A stretch of DNA of 6,393 bases from an uncultured Collinsella sp. (GCA_900545835.1 URBB01000109.1:1-6393), one strand, 5' to 3'; shown: positions 1-5,775, counted from the stretch's first letter. The notes: generated by a model from the sequence alone, not told the origin. A program made the numbers and translations.

Positions 1-727
1 AGATCATACTCTTGCAAATACCGCGATCGATGCCGAGCCTAGACAGCGAAAGACGCCATGCACCCGGAGCGCGCATCATGCGCAACACGATCATCGTTGC
101 ATTGGAGCAAATGGTCAGCGCCACTGCGATGCCACAGCCCAGCGCCTCCATATGCAACACAGCGACAAAGATGATATCCAGCACCACGTTAACCAGGCAG
201 CCAGAGGCAATGATCACGGCGGGCCCGCGTGTGTCGCCCACGGCACGCAGCAGTGCGGTTCCCATATTAAGCAGCAGTGCCGCAACCATCGCGGCAAAAT
301 AACAGCGAGCATAGGCCACGCCCTCGGCCAATAGTTCATGCGGCGTGTTCATAAGCACCAGCATGGGCTCAACGAACACTATGCCAAGAATCGAGAAAAC
401 GATACCGCCCACCAGCGCAAGCGTCATGGCCGTATGGACCGAACGGCTCAGACGCTCATCATCGTGCTGGCCAAAAAACTGACCCGTGATAACGGCACAA
501 CCAGCGCCAACGCCAACGCAAAAGCCAATGCAGAGCTCGGTGAGGACCATCGTGGCTTGAATGCCGCCCAGCGCGAGCTTGCCGCCAAACTGACCGACAA
601 TATAGGTACCGATAAGCGTGTAGGCCTGCTGAAAAAACGAACTAAAAAAGATGGGAACGCACAGCGAAAGCAGCTGCTGCCAAATAACACCCTGCGTTAC
701 ATCGATAGCCGTAGATTTCTTAGCCAC
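1..727 (-). CDS. MATE-family multidrug/Na+ efflux transporter, N-terminal half (cut by window edge)
   Basis: This is an integral inner-membrane antiporter of the MATE family (MOP superfamily). Such proteins expel drugs or other organic compounds in exchange for Na+ or H+; the substrate here cannot be told. I read 242 codons on the minus strand, beginning MAKKSTAIDVTQG and running off the left edge, against about 450 residues for a full MATE protein, so about six of twelve membrane helices are present. Hydrophobic segments lie near residues 15-35, 55-80, 100-118, 138-158, 170-192 and 196-215. Family signatures include FFQQAYTLIGTYIVGQFGG (about 31-49), SVHTAMTLALVGG (96-108) and NMGTALLRAVGDTRGP (154-169). 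The GTG start at 725-727 was chosen because GGGGAGG lies about 4 nt upstream; the overlapping GTG two bases earlier runs into a stop. The gene is separated from the upstream methyltransferase by about 125 bp, so it probably has its own promoter. The family is certain; a more specific role is not claimed. Confidence 0.93.
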   Translation of the reverse strand, partial: MAKKSTAIDVTQGVIWQQLLSLCVPIFFSSFFQQAYTLIGTYIVGQFGGKLALGGIQATMVLTELCIGFCVGVGAGCAVITGQFFGQHDDERLSRSVHTAMTLALVGGIVFSILGIVFVEPMLVLMNTPHELLAEGVAYARCYFAAMVAALLLNMGTALLRAVGDTRGPAVIIASGCLVNVVLDIIFVAVLHMEALGCGIAVALTICSNATMIVLRMMRAPGAWRLSLSRLGIDRGICKSMI

Positions 728-756
728 ACGCCCTCCCCACAAACGTACGTCATACA

Positions 757-785
757 ATAAAACGGAAATTTAAGACCAAAGCCAA
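757..785 (-). promoter_or_regulatory. Candidate promoter of the MATE gene
   Basis: On the minus strand TTGGCT (780-785) and TTTTAT (757-762) are separated by exactly 17 bases, matching the spacing of a housekeeping -35/-10 pair, and the region is AT-rich against GC-rich surroundings. A transcript would start near 750, giving a leader of about 20-25 nt before the GTG start. Neither hexamer is a perfect consensus and other registers are possible, so this is a weak prediction. Confidence 0.35.
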
Positions 786-795
786 TACCAGCTTA

Positions 796-841
796 GCACC
801 GACCGATTTCGGCCGAAACGCCACAAACCAGAGCTCGGTGC
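796..841 (-). terminator. Possible stem-loop downstream of the RNA methyltransferase
   Basis: GCACCGA (796-802) and TCGGTGC (835-841) form a perfect 7-bp inverted repeat. It encloses a 12-bp palindrome, TTTCGGCCGAAA (807-818). It lies just after the stop codon of the minus-strand methyltransferase gene, where a terminator is expected. No T-run follows it on either strand, so if it terminates transcription it is not a classical intrinsic terminator. The rest of the 728-852 gap holds only the MATE promoter candidate. Confidence 0.25.
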
Positions 842-852
842 GAAATATCTGC

Positions 853-1767
853 CTAGTGATACAGCCCCGGCTGGTAGTGGTACTCGTTGCTCACATGCGG
901 GCACAGCTGCCAAAAGGCAACAGCACTTGCCGCGGCCACGTTGAGCGAATCGACCCCATGCGCCATCGGAATACGCACGGCGCGGTCGCAGCCTGCAATG
1001 GTCTTGGCGCCCAAGCCAGCACCCTCGGTGCCCATAAAGATTGCCAGGCGGTCAATCTCCTGGAGCGCGGGATCGTCCAACGACACCGAATCATCCGTCA
1101 ACGCCATGGCGGAACACGAAAAGCCGGCATCGTGCAGCGCCGCCAGCCCATCATGCGGCCATACGCGCGCCTCACTGCCAATACGCGTCCACGGCACCTG
1201 AAACACGGTGCCCATGCTCACGCGGGCCGAGCGACGATACAGCGGGTCACAGCACGTAGGACTCACCAAAATGCCATCGACGTTCAGCGCAGCCGCCGAG
1301 CGGAAAATCGCGCCGACGTTGGTGTGGTCGACAATACCCTCAAGCACGCATACGCGCACCGGGCGCTCCCCCGCCGCCTCGACAACGCCGCCAAGGAACT
1401 CATCAACAGGAATCTGACGCGGGCGACGGAACGCCGCGAGCGCACCGCGCGTCACATTAAAGCCCGTCAGCTGCTCCATAAGCTCCATCGAGGCCACGAA
1501 CACGGGAACCGGGCCCGCACCTTCGCGTACCGCTAGGCGCTCAAACAGCGGCATCATCTGGTCGAGCCAGCGTTCGCCCAAAAGAAAGCTCACCGGCTCG
1601 TATCCGGCGCGCACTGCACGCTCGATGACCTTGGCACTCTCGGCGATAAAAATGCCCTTCTGCGGCTCCAGCACGCAGCGAAGCTCACGCTCGGTCAGTC
1701 GCACGTAGGCATCGAGCCGCTCGTCCTCGAGCGAATCGATTCGCAGCACCTCAACGGCATCAGTCAT
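853..1767 (-). CDS. TrmH/SpoU-family (SPOUT) RNA 2'-O-methyltransferase
   Basis: This is a predicted S-adenosylmethionine-dependent methyltransferase that modifies ribose 2'-OH groups of rRNA or tRNA. It has 304 residues, a normal length for the two-domain form. Residues about 15-115 look like the L30e-like substrate-binding domain (FIAESAKVIERAVRAG near 40-55). The C-terminal SPOUT domain (about 137-290) carries all three family motifs: NVGAIFRSAAALNVDGILVSP (150-170, with N150 and R156), IFMGTEGAGLG (243-253, with E248), and the knot motif with IPMAHGVDSLNVAAASA (266-282, with S274, L275 and N276). These are the residues used for AdoMet binding and catalysis in the family. The target nucleotide cannot be assigned; RlmB, TsnR and mitochondrial MRM3-like enzymes share this architecture. 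The ATG at 1765-1767 was chosen because the domain starts there; upstream lie only a weak GCAGG (5 nt) and an AAAGGTG (13 nt). It sits alone between hairpins, so it is probably monocistronic. Confidence 0.93.
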   Translation of the reverse strand: MTDAVEVLRIDSLEDERLDAYVRLTERELRCVLEPQKGIFIAESAKVIERAVRAGYEPVSFLLGERWLDQMMPLFERLAVREGAGPVPVFVASMELMEQLTGFNVTRGALAAFRRPRQIPVDEFLGGVVEAAGERPVRVCVLEGIVDHTNVGAIFRSAAALNVDGILVSPTCCDPLYRRSARVSMGTVFQVPWTRIGSEARVWPHDGLAALHDAGFSCSAMALTDDSVSLDDPALQEIDRLAIFMGTEGAGLGAKTIAGCDRAVRIPMAHGVDSLNVAAASAVAFWQLCPHVSNEYHYQPGLYH

Positions 1768-1813
1768 AGCAGCCTGCCCGCACCTTTCTTTACAGCAGAT
1801 CTATACCAAACGA

Positions 1814-1832
1814 GGCGACGCTAAGCGCCGCC
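1814..1832 (-). terminator. Stem-loop after folA, probable terminator of the thyA-folA unit
   Basis: On the minus strand GGCGGCGC-TTA-GCGTCGCC folds into an 8-bp stem (one G-U pair) with a 3-nt loop. It lies about 45 bp beyond the folA stop codon and is followed by TCGTTTGGTATAG, which has only a short broken T-run. The position between folA and the next gene in the same direction fits a transcription terminator. The weak U-tract lowers confidence. Confidence 0.5.
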
Positions 1833-1876
1833 CCATGCATTCAAATAACCCGATGATACCGTTCACGCCAGACGAT

Positions 1877-2395
1877 TTACGCCTCAACGCGACGATACGT
1901 CACGAACTCATAATCGAGACCCTCGTCACCCTCGCCCGCGGCAATCGTGGCAACACCGCCACGCCTCGCAATCTCCCACGCGGGATCGGCATCCAGATCG
2001 GGAAAGTACGTATCCACGTCATGCACGCAATGGTTATGCGTAACCTCGGCCTCGACGCAATACGGCAAGAACTGTCGATACACCTCGCCGCCGCCGATCA
2101 CCCACGCAACGGGTTCATCGGCTACCGCGACGAGCGCTTCGTCAACGCCATGCACCACGTCGACGCCCTCGGCAGCAAAGCTCTCGTCGCGGGTGAGCAC
2201 GATATTACGGCGATTCTTGAGAGGACGCCCGCCGGGAAAACTCAACAGCGTCTTGCGTCCCATAATGACCGGGCAACCCTTGGTGCATGCCACAAAATGA
2301 CGCATGTCGGCACGGTTGGACACGACCATGTCGCCCTCGCACCCAATACCCCAGTCATCGCACACGGCGACAATGGCAGAAAGCTTACACGTCAT
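1877..2395 (-). CDS. folA: Dihydrofolate reductase
   Basis: The enzyme reduces 7,8-dihydrofolate to tetrahydrofolate with NADPH in the cytoplasm, recycling the dihydrofolate made by the adjacent thymidylate synthase. The 172 residues match the usual 160-170. Visible family features are LSAIVAVCDDWGIG (5-18), the acidic catalytic residue in RADMRHF (D30), VIMGRKTLLSFPGGRPLKNR (43-62, NADPH-binding GRKT), NIVLTRD (64-70), WVIGGGEVYRQFLP (98-111) and the C-terminal DVDTYFPD (127-134). The tryptophan present in most bacterial enzymes just before the catalytic acid (PWNLPAD in E. coli) is replaced: here the stretch reads MVVSNRAD. Two starts are possible: a GTG at 2402-2404 directly abutting the thyA stop, or the ATG at 2393-2395. 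I prefer the ATG because AGGTGA lies 5 nt upstream; the choice changes only three residues. Translation is probably coupled to thyA. Confidence 0.95.
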   Translation of the reverse strand: MTCKLSAIVAVCDDWGIGCEGDMVVSNRADMRHFVACTKGCPVIMGRKTLLSFPGGRPLKNRRNIVLTRDESFAAEGVDVVHGVDEALVAVADEPVAWVIGGGEVYRQFLPYCVEAEVTHNHCVHDVDTYFPDLDADPAWEIARRGGVATIAAGEGDEGLDYEFVTYRRVEA

Positions 2396-2404
2396 GCGCG
2401 TCAC

Positions 2405-3253
2405 CTACACCGCGATGGGAATGTTCTTGACCTGCGGGCCGTGCTCGTAGCCCTCCACGATCAGGTCGTCGGTCGTAAACGCATAGAAATCGTGCACGTC
2501 GGGGTTCAGCGTTACCTTAGGCGCCGCAAACTGCGGGCGCTCGATAAGCTCACGGACGATATTGACATGACGGTCGTAAATGTGGGCATCGGCAATCACA
2601 TGCAGCAGCTCACCGGGGATCATATCGACCGACTGCGCGACCATCATCAGCAAGATGGCGTACTGACAAACGTTCCAGTTGTTCGCGGCCAAAATGTCCT
2701 GGCTGCGCTGGTTGAGAATCATGTTGAGTGTGGGCTTATCGTCCTGCGGGCGCTGCGTGACGTTATAGGTCACGCTGTAGGCGCACGGATACAGGTGCAT
2801 CTCGGACAGGTCGCTAAACACATAGGTGTTCGTCATAATGCGGCGGCTGTACGGCGTGTGCTTAAGATCGTACAGCACGCGGTCCATCTGGTCGAAATCG
2901 CCCTCGGCATAATGGCTCTTCTGGCCAATCTGATACCCGTAGGCCTTGCCGATGGAGCCGGTCTCGTCGGCCCACTCGTCCCAAATATGGCTGTTGAGGT
3001 CATGGACGTTATTGGACTTCTTTTGATAGATCCACAGAATCTCGTCCATCGCAGACTTAAGCGCCGTGCGGCGCAGGGTAAGCGCGGGGAACTCCTCGCG
3101 CAGGTCGTAGCGCGCCGTGACGCCAAAGTTTTTAATGGTATAGGCAGGGGTGCCATCCTCCCACACCGGACGGACCTTTTGGCCCTCGGTGGTGGTGCCA
3201 TGGTCCAGAATATCGCGGCACATGGTTACAAACTGTTGATCAGCCTTGCTCAT
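2405..3253 (-). CDS. thyA: Thymidylate synthase (ThyA type)
   Basis: It converts dUMP to dTMP using 5,10-methylene-tetrahydrofolate and releases dihydrofolate, the substrate of the following folA product. The 282 residues are slightly longer than E. coli ThyA (264). The active-site segment is SRRIMTNTYVFSDLSEMHLY (136-155) followed by PCAYS, with catalytic Cys157; Arg137/138 would hold dUMP phosphate. NQRSQD (181-186), N194 and DAHIY (222-226, with H224 and Y226) match the nucleotide- and folate-binding motifs. The region after Cys reads AYSVTYNV instead of the classical H/V-containing versions, and GD-T-H-L-Y is replaced by AD-A-H-I-Y, so this is a divergent bacterial branch. The ATG at 3251-3253 was chosen because AGGAGG lies 4 nt upstream; the frame is open further upstream but that extension is low-complexity and overlaps the divergent promoter region. 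It is transcribed ahead of folA, with which it shares a zero-gap junction, and away from the DUF134-NifX gene. Confidence 0.96.
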   Translation of the reverse strand: MSKADQQFVTMCRDILDHGTTTEGQKVRPVWEDGTPAYTIKNFGVTARYDLREEFPALTLRRTALKSAMDEILWIYQKKSNNVHDLNSHIWDEWADETGSIGKAYGYQIGQKSHYAEGDFDQMDRVLYDLKHTPYSRRIMTNTYVFSDLSEMHLYPCAYSVTYNVTQRPQDDKPTLNMILNQRSQDILAANNWNVCQYAILLMMVAQSVDMIPGELLHVIADAHIYDRHVNIVRELIERPQFAAPKVTLNPDVHDFYAFTTDDLIVEGYEHGPQVKNIPIAV

Positions 3254-3257
3254 TGAC

Positions 3258-3263
3258 CCTCCT
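3258..3263 (-). promoter_or_regulatory. thyA ribosome binding site (sets the start)
   Basis: The minus strand reads AGGAGG followed by GTCA and ATG. This strong Shine-Dalgarno fixes the thyA start at 3253, although the frame stays open far upstream. Confidence 0.75.
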
Positions 3264-3287
3264 GTCAGTCGCCTACAAGCGAGATTC

Positions 3288-3293
3288 ATTGTA
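3288..3293 (-). promoter_or_regulatory. Candidate -10 box of the thyA-folA promoter
   Basis: The minus strand reads TACAAT at 3288-3293, five of six matches to TATAAT, placing a transcript start near 3281 and a leader of about 28 nt before the thyA ATG. At the expected -35 distance the sequence is GC-rich (TGTGGG) and unlike TTGACA. The promoter may therefore rely on an activator or be wrongly placed. Confidence 0.4.
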
Positions 3294-3336
3294 GCCCAGG
3301 CGCACGCAGCCCCACAGCCCAAACATAAGCCCTCAT

Positions 3337-3356
3337 TTTCTGACATATGCCAGAAA
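3337..3356. promoter_or_regulatory. Operator-like palindrome, site 1
   Basis: TTTCTGACAT/ATGCCAGAAA is a 20-bp inverted repeat with a single mismatched pair. It shares TGACATATG and the following CAGA with a second copy downstream. It lies between the thyA promoter and the DUF134-NifX promoter, just upstream of the candidate -35 of the latter. Its symmetry fits a dimeric DNA-binding protein. The regulator is not known; the DUF134 protein encoded next to it is the obvious candidate. Confidence 0.6.
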
Positions 3357-3360
3357 TTCC

Positions 3361-3388
3361 TTGCGCAAATCCGCACGTTCGCTATTCT
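3361..3388 (+). promoter_or_regulatory. Candidate promoter of the DUF134-NifX gene
   Basis: TTGCGC (3361-3366) and TATTCT (3383-3388) are spaced 16 bases apart in an AT-enriched pocket. A start near 3395 would place the second palindrome over the initiation region, a classic position for a repressor site, with a leader of about 25 nt. Both boxes are imperfect. Confidence 0.4.
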
Positions 3389-3393
3389 ATTGT

Positions 3394-3405
3394 TGACATA
3401 TGTCA
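3394..3405. promoter_or_regulatory. Operator-like palindrome, site 2
   Basis: TGACATATGTCA is a perfect 12-bp palindrome. Its centre is 53 bp from the centre of site 1, about five turns of B-DNA, so both sites face the same side of the helix. It sits between the candidate promoter and the start codon at 3420. Each half-site reads TGACA, the core of a -35 element, which matters because DUF134 contains a helix-turn-helix resembling sigma factor region 4. Confidence 0.6.
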
Positions 3406-3419
3406 GATTTGGAGAGTGT

Positions 3420-4184
3420 ATGGCTGGAAGACGCGAAAAACTGCGCCGCGTTGGGATCATCCCCGAATATCGCGGCTTTACCCCCGATGGCCTTGCCAGC
3501 GGAGACGCTATCGATATGACGGTCGATGAGCTCGAAGTACTGCGCCTGTGCGATCTGGAGGGCCTCAATCAGGAGGCCGTCGCCCTGCACATGGGTATCG
3601 CCCGCGCCACGGTGGCGGCAATCAGCAGTCGCGCGCATCGCAAGGTGGCAAACGCGCTGGTCAATGGACGGGCGATCGTCATCGAAGGCGGCAACATCGC
3701 GTACTCCCCAATCACCACGACGACGGCCGCATGGCCAGCAAAGGAGGTCGGCACCATGAGGGTGGCAACAACGTACGACAACGGCAACATCTTTATGCAC
3801 TTTGGCCGCAGCGAGCAGTTCAAGATCTACGACATTCAGGACGGCAAGGTGCTCAACGAGCAGGTCGTAGGCACCGGTGGCACCGGCCACGGCGCCTTGG
3901 CGGGCCTGCTTGCCAACGGTGGCGTTGACACGCTCATTTGCGGCGGTATCGGCGGCGGCGCTATCAACGCGCTTGCCCAAGCCGGCATCACGGTCTATGC
4001 GGGCGCCCAGGGCAGCTGCGATGCCTGCGTCGAGGCCCTCATTGCCGGCACGCTCGCACAGAACGGCGAGGCCACCTGCGACTGCCATGGACATGACCAC
4101 GAGCACACCCATGAGCATGGCGAGTCCTGCGGCTGTCACGGCCATCACGACCACGACGGACATGAGGGCTGCGGCTGCCACTAG
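3420..4184 (+). CDS. DUF134 HTH - NifX/NifB-type cofactor-binding domain fusion with His/Cys-rich tail
   Basis: The 254-residue protein has three parts. Residues 1-95 match DUF134, a small DNA-binding family with a sigma-70 region-4-like helix-turn-helix (VGIIPEYRGF 11-20; MTVDELEVLRLCDLEGLNQE 33-52; MGIARATVAAI 58-68; ALVNGRAIVIEGG 79-91). Residues 113-215 match the dinitrogenase iron-molybdenum cofactor biosynthesis domain (NifX/NafY/NifB C-terminal type): MRVATTYDNGNIFMHFGRSE, then GTGGTGHGALAGLLANGGVD and ICGGIGGGAINALAQAGI, with a CDAC pair at 200-203. Residues 220-254 hold 12 His and 6 Cys, a probable metal-binding tail. No nitrogenase gene is visible, so the likely role is handling or sensing a metal or Fe-S cluster rather than nitrogen fixation; this is inference. 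The ATG was chosen because GGAG lies 5 nt upstream and the DUF134 domain begins there. The gene is divergent from thyA and convergent with ffh, so it is alone in its unit. A strong internal start site lies at the domain boundary. Confidence 0.9.
   Translation: MAGRREKLRRVGIIPEYRGFTPDGLASGDAIDMTVDELEVLRLCDLEGLNQEAVALHMGIARATVAAISSRAHRKVANALVNGRAIVIEGGNIAYSPITTTTAAWPAKEVGTMRVATTYDNGNIFMHFGRSEQFKIYDIQDGKVLNEQVVGTGGTGHGALAGLLANGGVDTLICGGIGGGAINALAQAGITVYAGAQGSCDACVEALIAGTLAQNGEATCDCHGHDHEHTHEHGESCGCHGHHDHDGHEGCGCH
3740..3758 (+). promoter_or_regulatory. Internal Shine-Dalgarno and in-frame ATG at the DUF134/NifX boundary
   Basis: AAAGGAGGT (3740-3748) is followed, 8 nt after GGAGG, by an ATG at 3756-3758 in the frame of the fusion gene. 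It is stronger than the site used for the full-length protein. Initiation here would give a separate 142-residue NifX-like protein beginning MRVATTYDNG, exactly where that domain normally starts in stand-alone members. Confidence 0.6.
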
Positions 4185-4204
4185 CGGCACATACCCCGGC
4201 GCCA

Positions 4205-4222
4205 GCACGCTTCCGCGCGTGC
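4205..4222. terminator. Small hairpin after the DUF134-NifX gene
   Basis: GCACGC (4205-4210) pairs perfectly with GCGTGC (4217-4222) around a 6-nt loop, 20 bp past the stop codon. No T-run follows. It may contribute to 3'-end formation or be incidental. Confidence 0.25.
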
Positions 4223-4240
4223 GACAACCTGCGAACGAAC

Positions 4241-4279
4241 GGCGAAGGCGCCTGGAGTACCATCCAGGCGGCCTTCGCC
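4241..4279. terminator. Long hairpin between convergent genes, likely bidirectional terminator
   Basis: A 16-bp stem with one bulged base (left arm 4241-4256 beginning GGCGAAGGC, right arm 4263-4279 ending GCCTTCGCC) encloses a 6-nt loop. It is midway between the stop codons of the DUF134-NifX gene (4184) and ffh (4300), which converge on it. Neither side has a convincing T-run (minus strand continues GTTCGTTCG), but the stem's length and place make terminator the best reading. Confidence 0.65.
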
Positions 4280-4299
4280 ATACTCGACTCAACCAGCCG

Positions 4300-5775
4300 T
4301 TACTTCTTATTACGCATCTGCGCTTCCATCTGGCGCAGCAGGTCCATATCGGACTTGGGGCCGCCCGTACCCAGGCCGCCCATGCCGCCCAGGCCCATAG
4401 CGTCCAGGCCGGGGATATTGGGCATGCGCATCTTCTTGCCCTTCTCACCCTTCTTGCCCTTCTTGCCGCCGGCCTGCGCCTGATTGGCCATTGTGCGCAT
4501 GCGGCCCATCATCTTATTCATCTCGCCCCACTGCTTCATAAGGCTGTTGACCTCGGTGGGGGTTACGCCGGCGCCCTTGGCGATACGCGCGCGACGCTGA
4601 CCGTTGATGATGGAGGGACGCAGGCGCTCCTCCTTGGTCATCGACATGATAATGGCCTCGTTCTTGTCGAAGATGCCCTCGTCCAGGTTGCCGCCCATCT
4701 GGTTAAGCGCACGCTGGCCGCCGGGGAGCATGCCCAAGATACCCTTCATGCCGCCCATCTTCTTGACGGCCTTCATCTGGTCGAGCATGTCGTTCATGGT
4801 GAAGCCCTCGCGCAGCATACGCTCGGCAGCCTCGAGCTGCTCGGCGTCGGCTGCCTCCTGGGCCTTCTCGATGATGCCGACAACATCGCCCATGCCCAAG
4901 ATGCGCTTGGCCATACGATCGGGATAGAACGGCTCCAGCGAATCGGGCTTCTCGCCCATGCTCACGAACTTGATGGGCTTACCGGTCACCTGGCGCACAG
5001 AAAGCGCGCCGCCGCCACGGGCGTCGCCGTCGAGCTTGGAGATGATCACACCGTCAAAGTCGGTGCGCTCAGCGAAGGTCGAGACGACGTTGACGATATC
5101 CTGGCCGGTCATGGCATCGACGACCATCAGCACCTGATCGGGCTTGACGGCCTTCTTGATGTCCACGGCCTCCTGCATCATCTGCTCGTCGATCTGCAGG
5201 CGGCCGGCGGTATCGACGATGACCACATCGCGCAGGTGGTCGACGGCCTCCTGAATGGCGCCCTTGGCGATGTCGACCGGGTGCTCGCCGTCACCGCGGA
5301 AGACCGGAACGCCAATCTCGCCGCCGAGCGTGGCCAGCTGGTCGGCAGCGGCGGGACGGTAGACGTCGCACGCGGCGAGCAGCGGGGAGCGGCCCTGCTT
5401 CTTGAGCAGGTAGGCCAGCTTTACGGCCGCCGTAGTCTTGCCGGAGCCCTGCAGGCCCACGAGCATGATGACATTGGGAATGCGGTTGCTAAAGACAAGC
5501 TTGCTCTCGGTGGAGCCGAGCATCTCGGTAAGCTCGTCGAGCACGATCTTGACGACGTTTTGCGCCGGCGACAGAGACTCCATGACCTCGGCGGTCATGC
5601 AGCGCTCCTTGGTCTTAGCGACAAACTCCTTGACGACCTTGAAGTTGACGTCGGCCTCGAGCAGCGCCATACGGATATCGCGCATGGCCGAGGTGATATC
5701 GGCCTCGGTCAGCTTGCCCTTGCCGCGCAGGCGGTCAAATGTGTCGTTGAGGCGATCGCTCAGAGAATCAAACAC
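4300..5775 (-). CDS. ffh: Signal recognition particle protein Ffh (SRP54)
   Basis: Ffh binds signal sequences of nascent membrane proteins as they leave the ribosome, together with 4.5S/6S SRP RNA, and docks on FtsY, with GTP hydrolysis by both. The 491 residues are a little longer than the usual 440-460. The N domain covers about 1-90. The GTPase domain shows G1 GLQGSGKTT (107-115), G2 DVYRPAAADQL (137-147), G3 DTAGR (188-192), G4 SKLDG (246-250, usually TKLDG) and GEKPDSLEPF (274-283). The Met-rich M domain (about 300-430) contains the RNA-binding segment SIINGQRRARIAKGAGVTP (388-406). The tail after 435 has a Lys/Gly run (GGKKGKKGEKGKK) and a Gly/Met stretch (GLGGMGGLGTGG) that explain the extra length. 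The start is a GTG at 5773-5775 with AAGGAG 6 nt upstream; that site overlaps the ftsY stop codon, so the two are co-transcribed and probably translationally coupled. The 4.5S RNA gene is not in the window. Confidence 0.98.
   Translation of the reverse strand: MFDSLSDRLNDTFDRLRGKGKLTEADITSAMRDIRMALLEADVNFKVVKEFVAKTKERCMTAEVMESLSPAQNVVKIVLDELTEMLGSTESKLVFSNRIPNVIMLVGLQGSGKTTAAVKLAYLLKKQGRSPLLAACDVYRPAAADQLATLGGEIGVPVFRGDGEHPVDIAKGAIQEAVDHLRDVVIVDTAGRLQIDEQMMQEAVDIKKAVKPDQVLMVVDAMTGQDIVNVVSTFAERTDFDGVIISKLDGDARGGGALSVRQVTGKPIKFVSMGEKPDSLEPFYPDRMAKRILGMGDVVGIIEKAQEAADAEQLEAAERMLREGFTMNDMLDQMKAVKKMGGMKGILGMLPGGQRALNQMGGNLDEGIFDKNEAIIMSMTKEERLRPSIINGQRRARIAKGAGVTPTEVNSLMKQWGEMNKMMGRMRTMANQAQAGGKKGKKGEKGKKMRMPNIPGLDAMGLGGMGGLGTGGPKSDMDLLRQMEAQMRNKK

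Noticed and set aside
1835..3256. A 473-codon open frame on the plus strand across folA and thyA
   Set aside because: It is antisense to two clearly recognisable enzymes, is rich in His, Arg and Leu without any domain, and arises from GC-rich codon use.
3393..3398. Perfect TTGACA as a -35 box
   Set aside because: A -10 at the proper distance would fall on the start codon at 3420. The hexamer is better explained as one half of the palindrome.
3420..4184. Part of a nitrogen-fixation cluster
   Set aside because: The NifX-like domain is widespread in organisms without nitrogenase, and no nif structural or assembly gene is nearby.
3387..4448. A 353-codon minus-strand frame over the DUF134-NifX gene
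   Set aside because: It is the complement of a conserved plus-strand gene, crosses the convergent terminator and shows no recognisable protein family.
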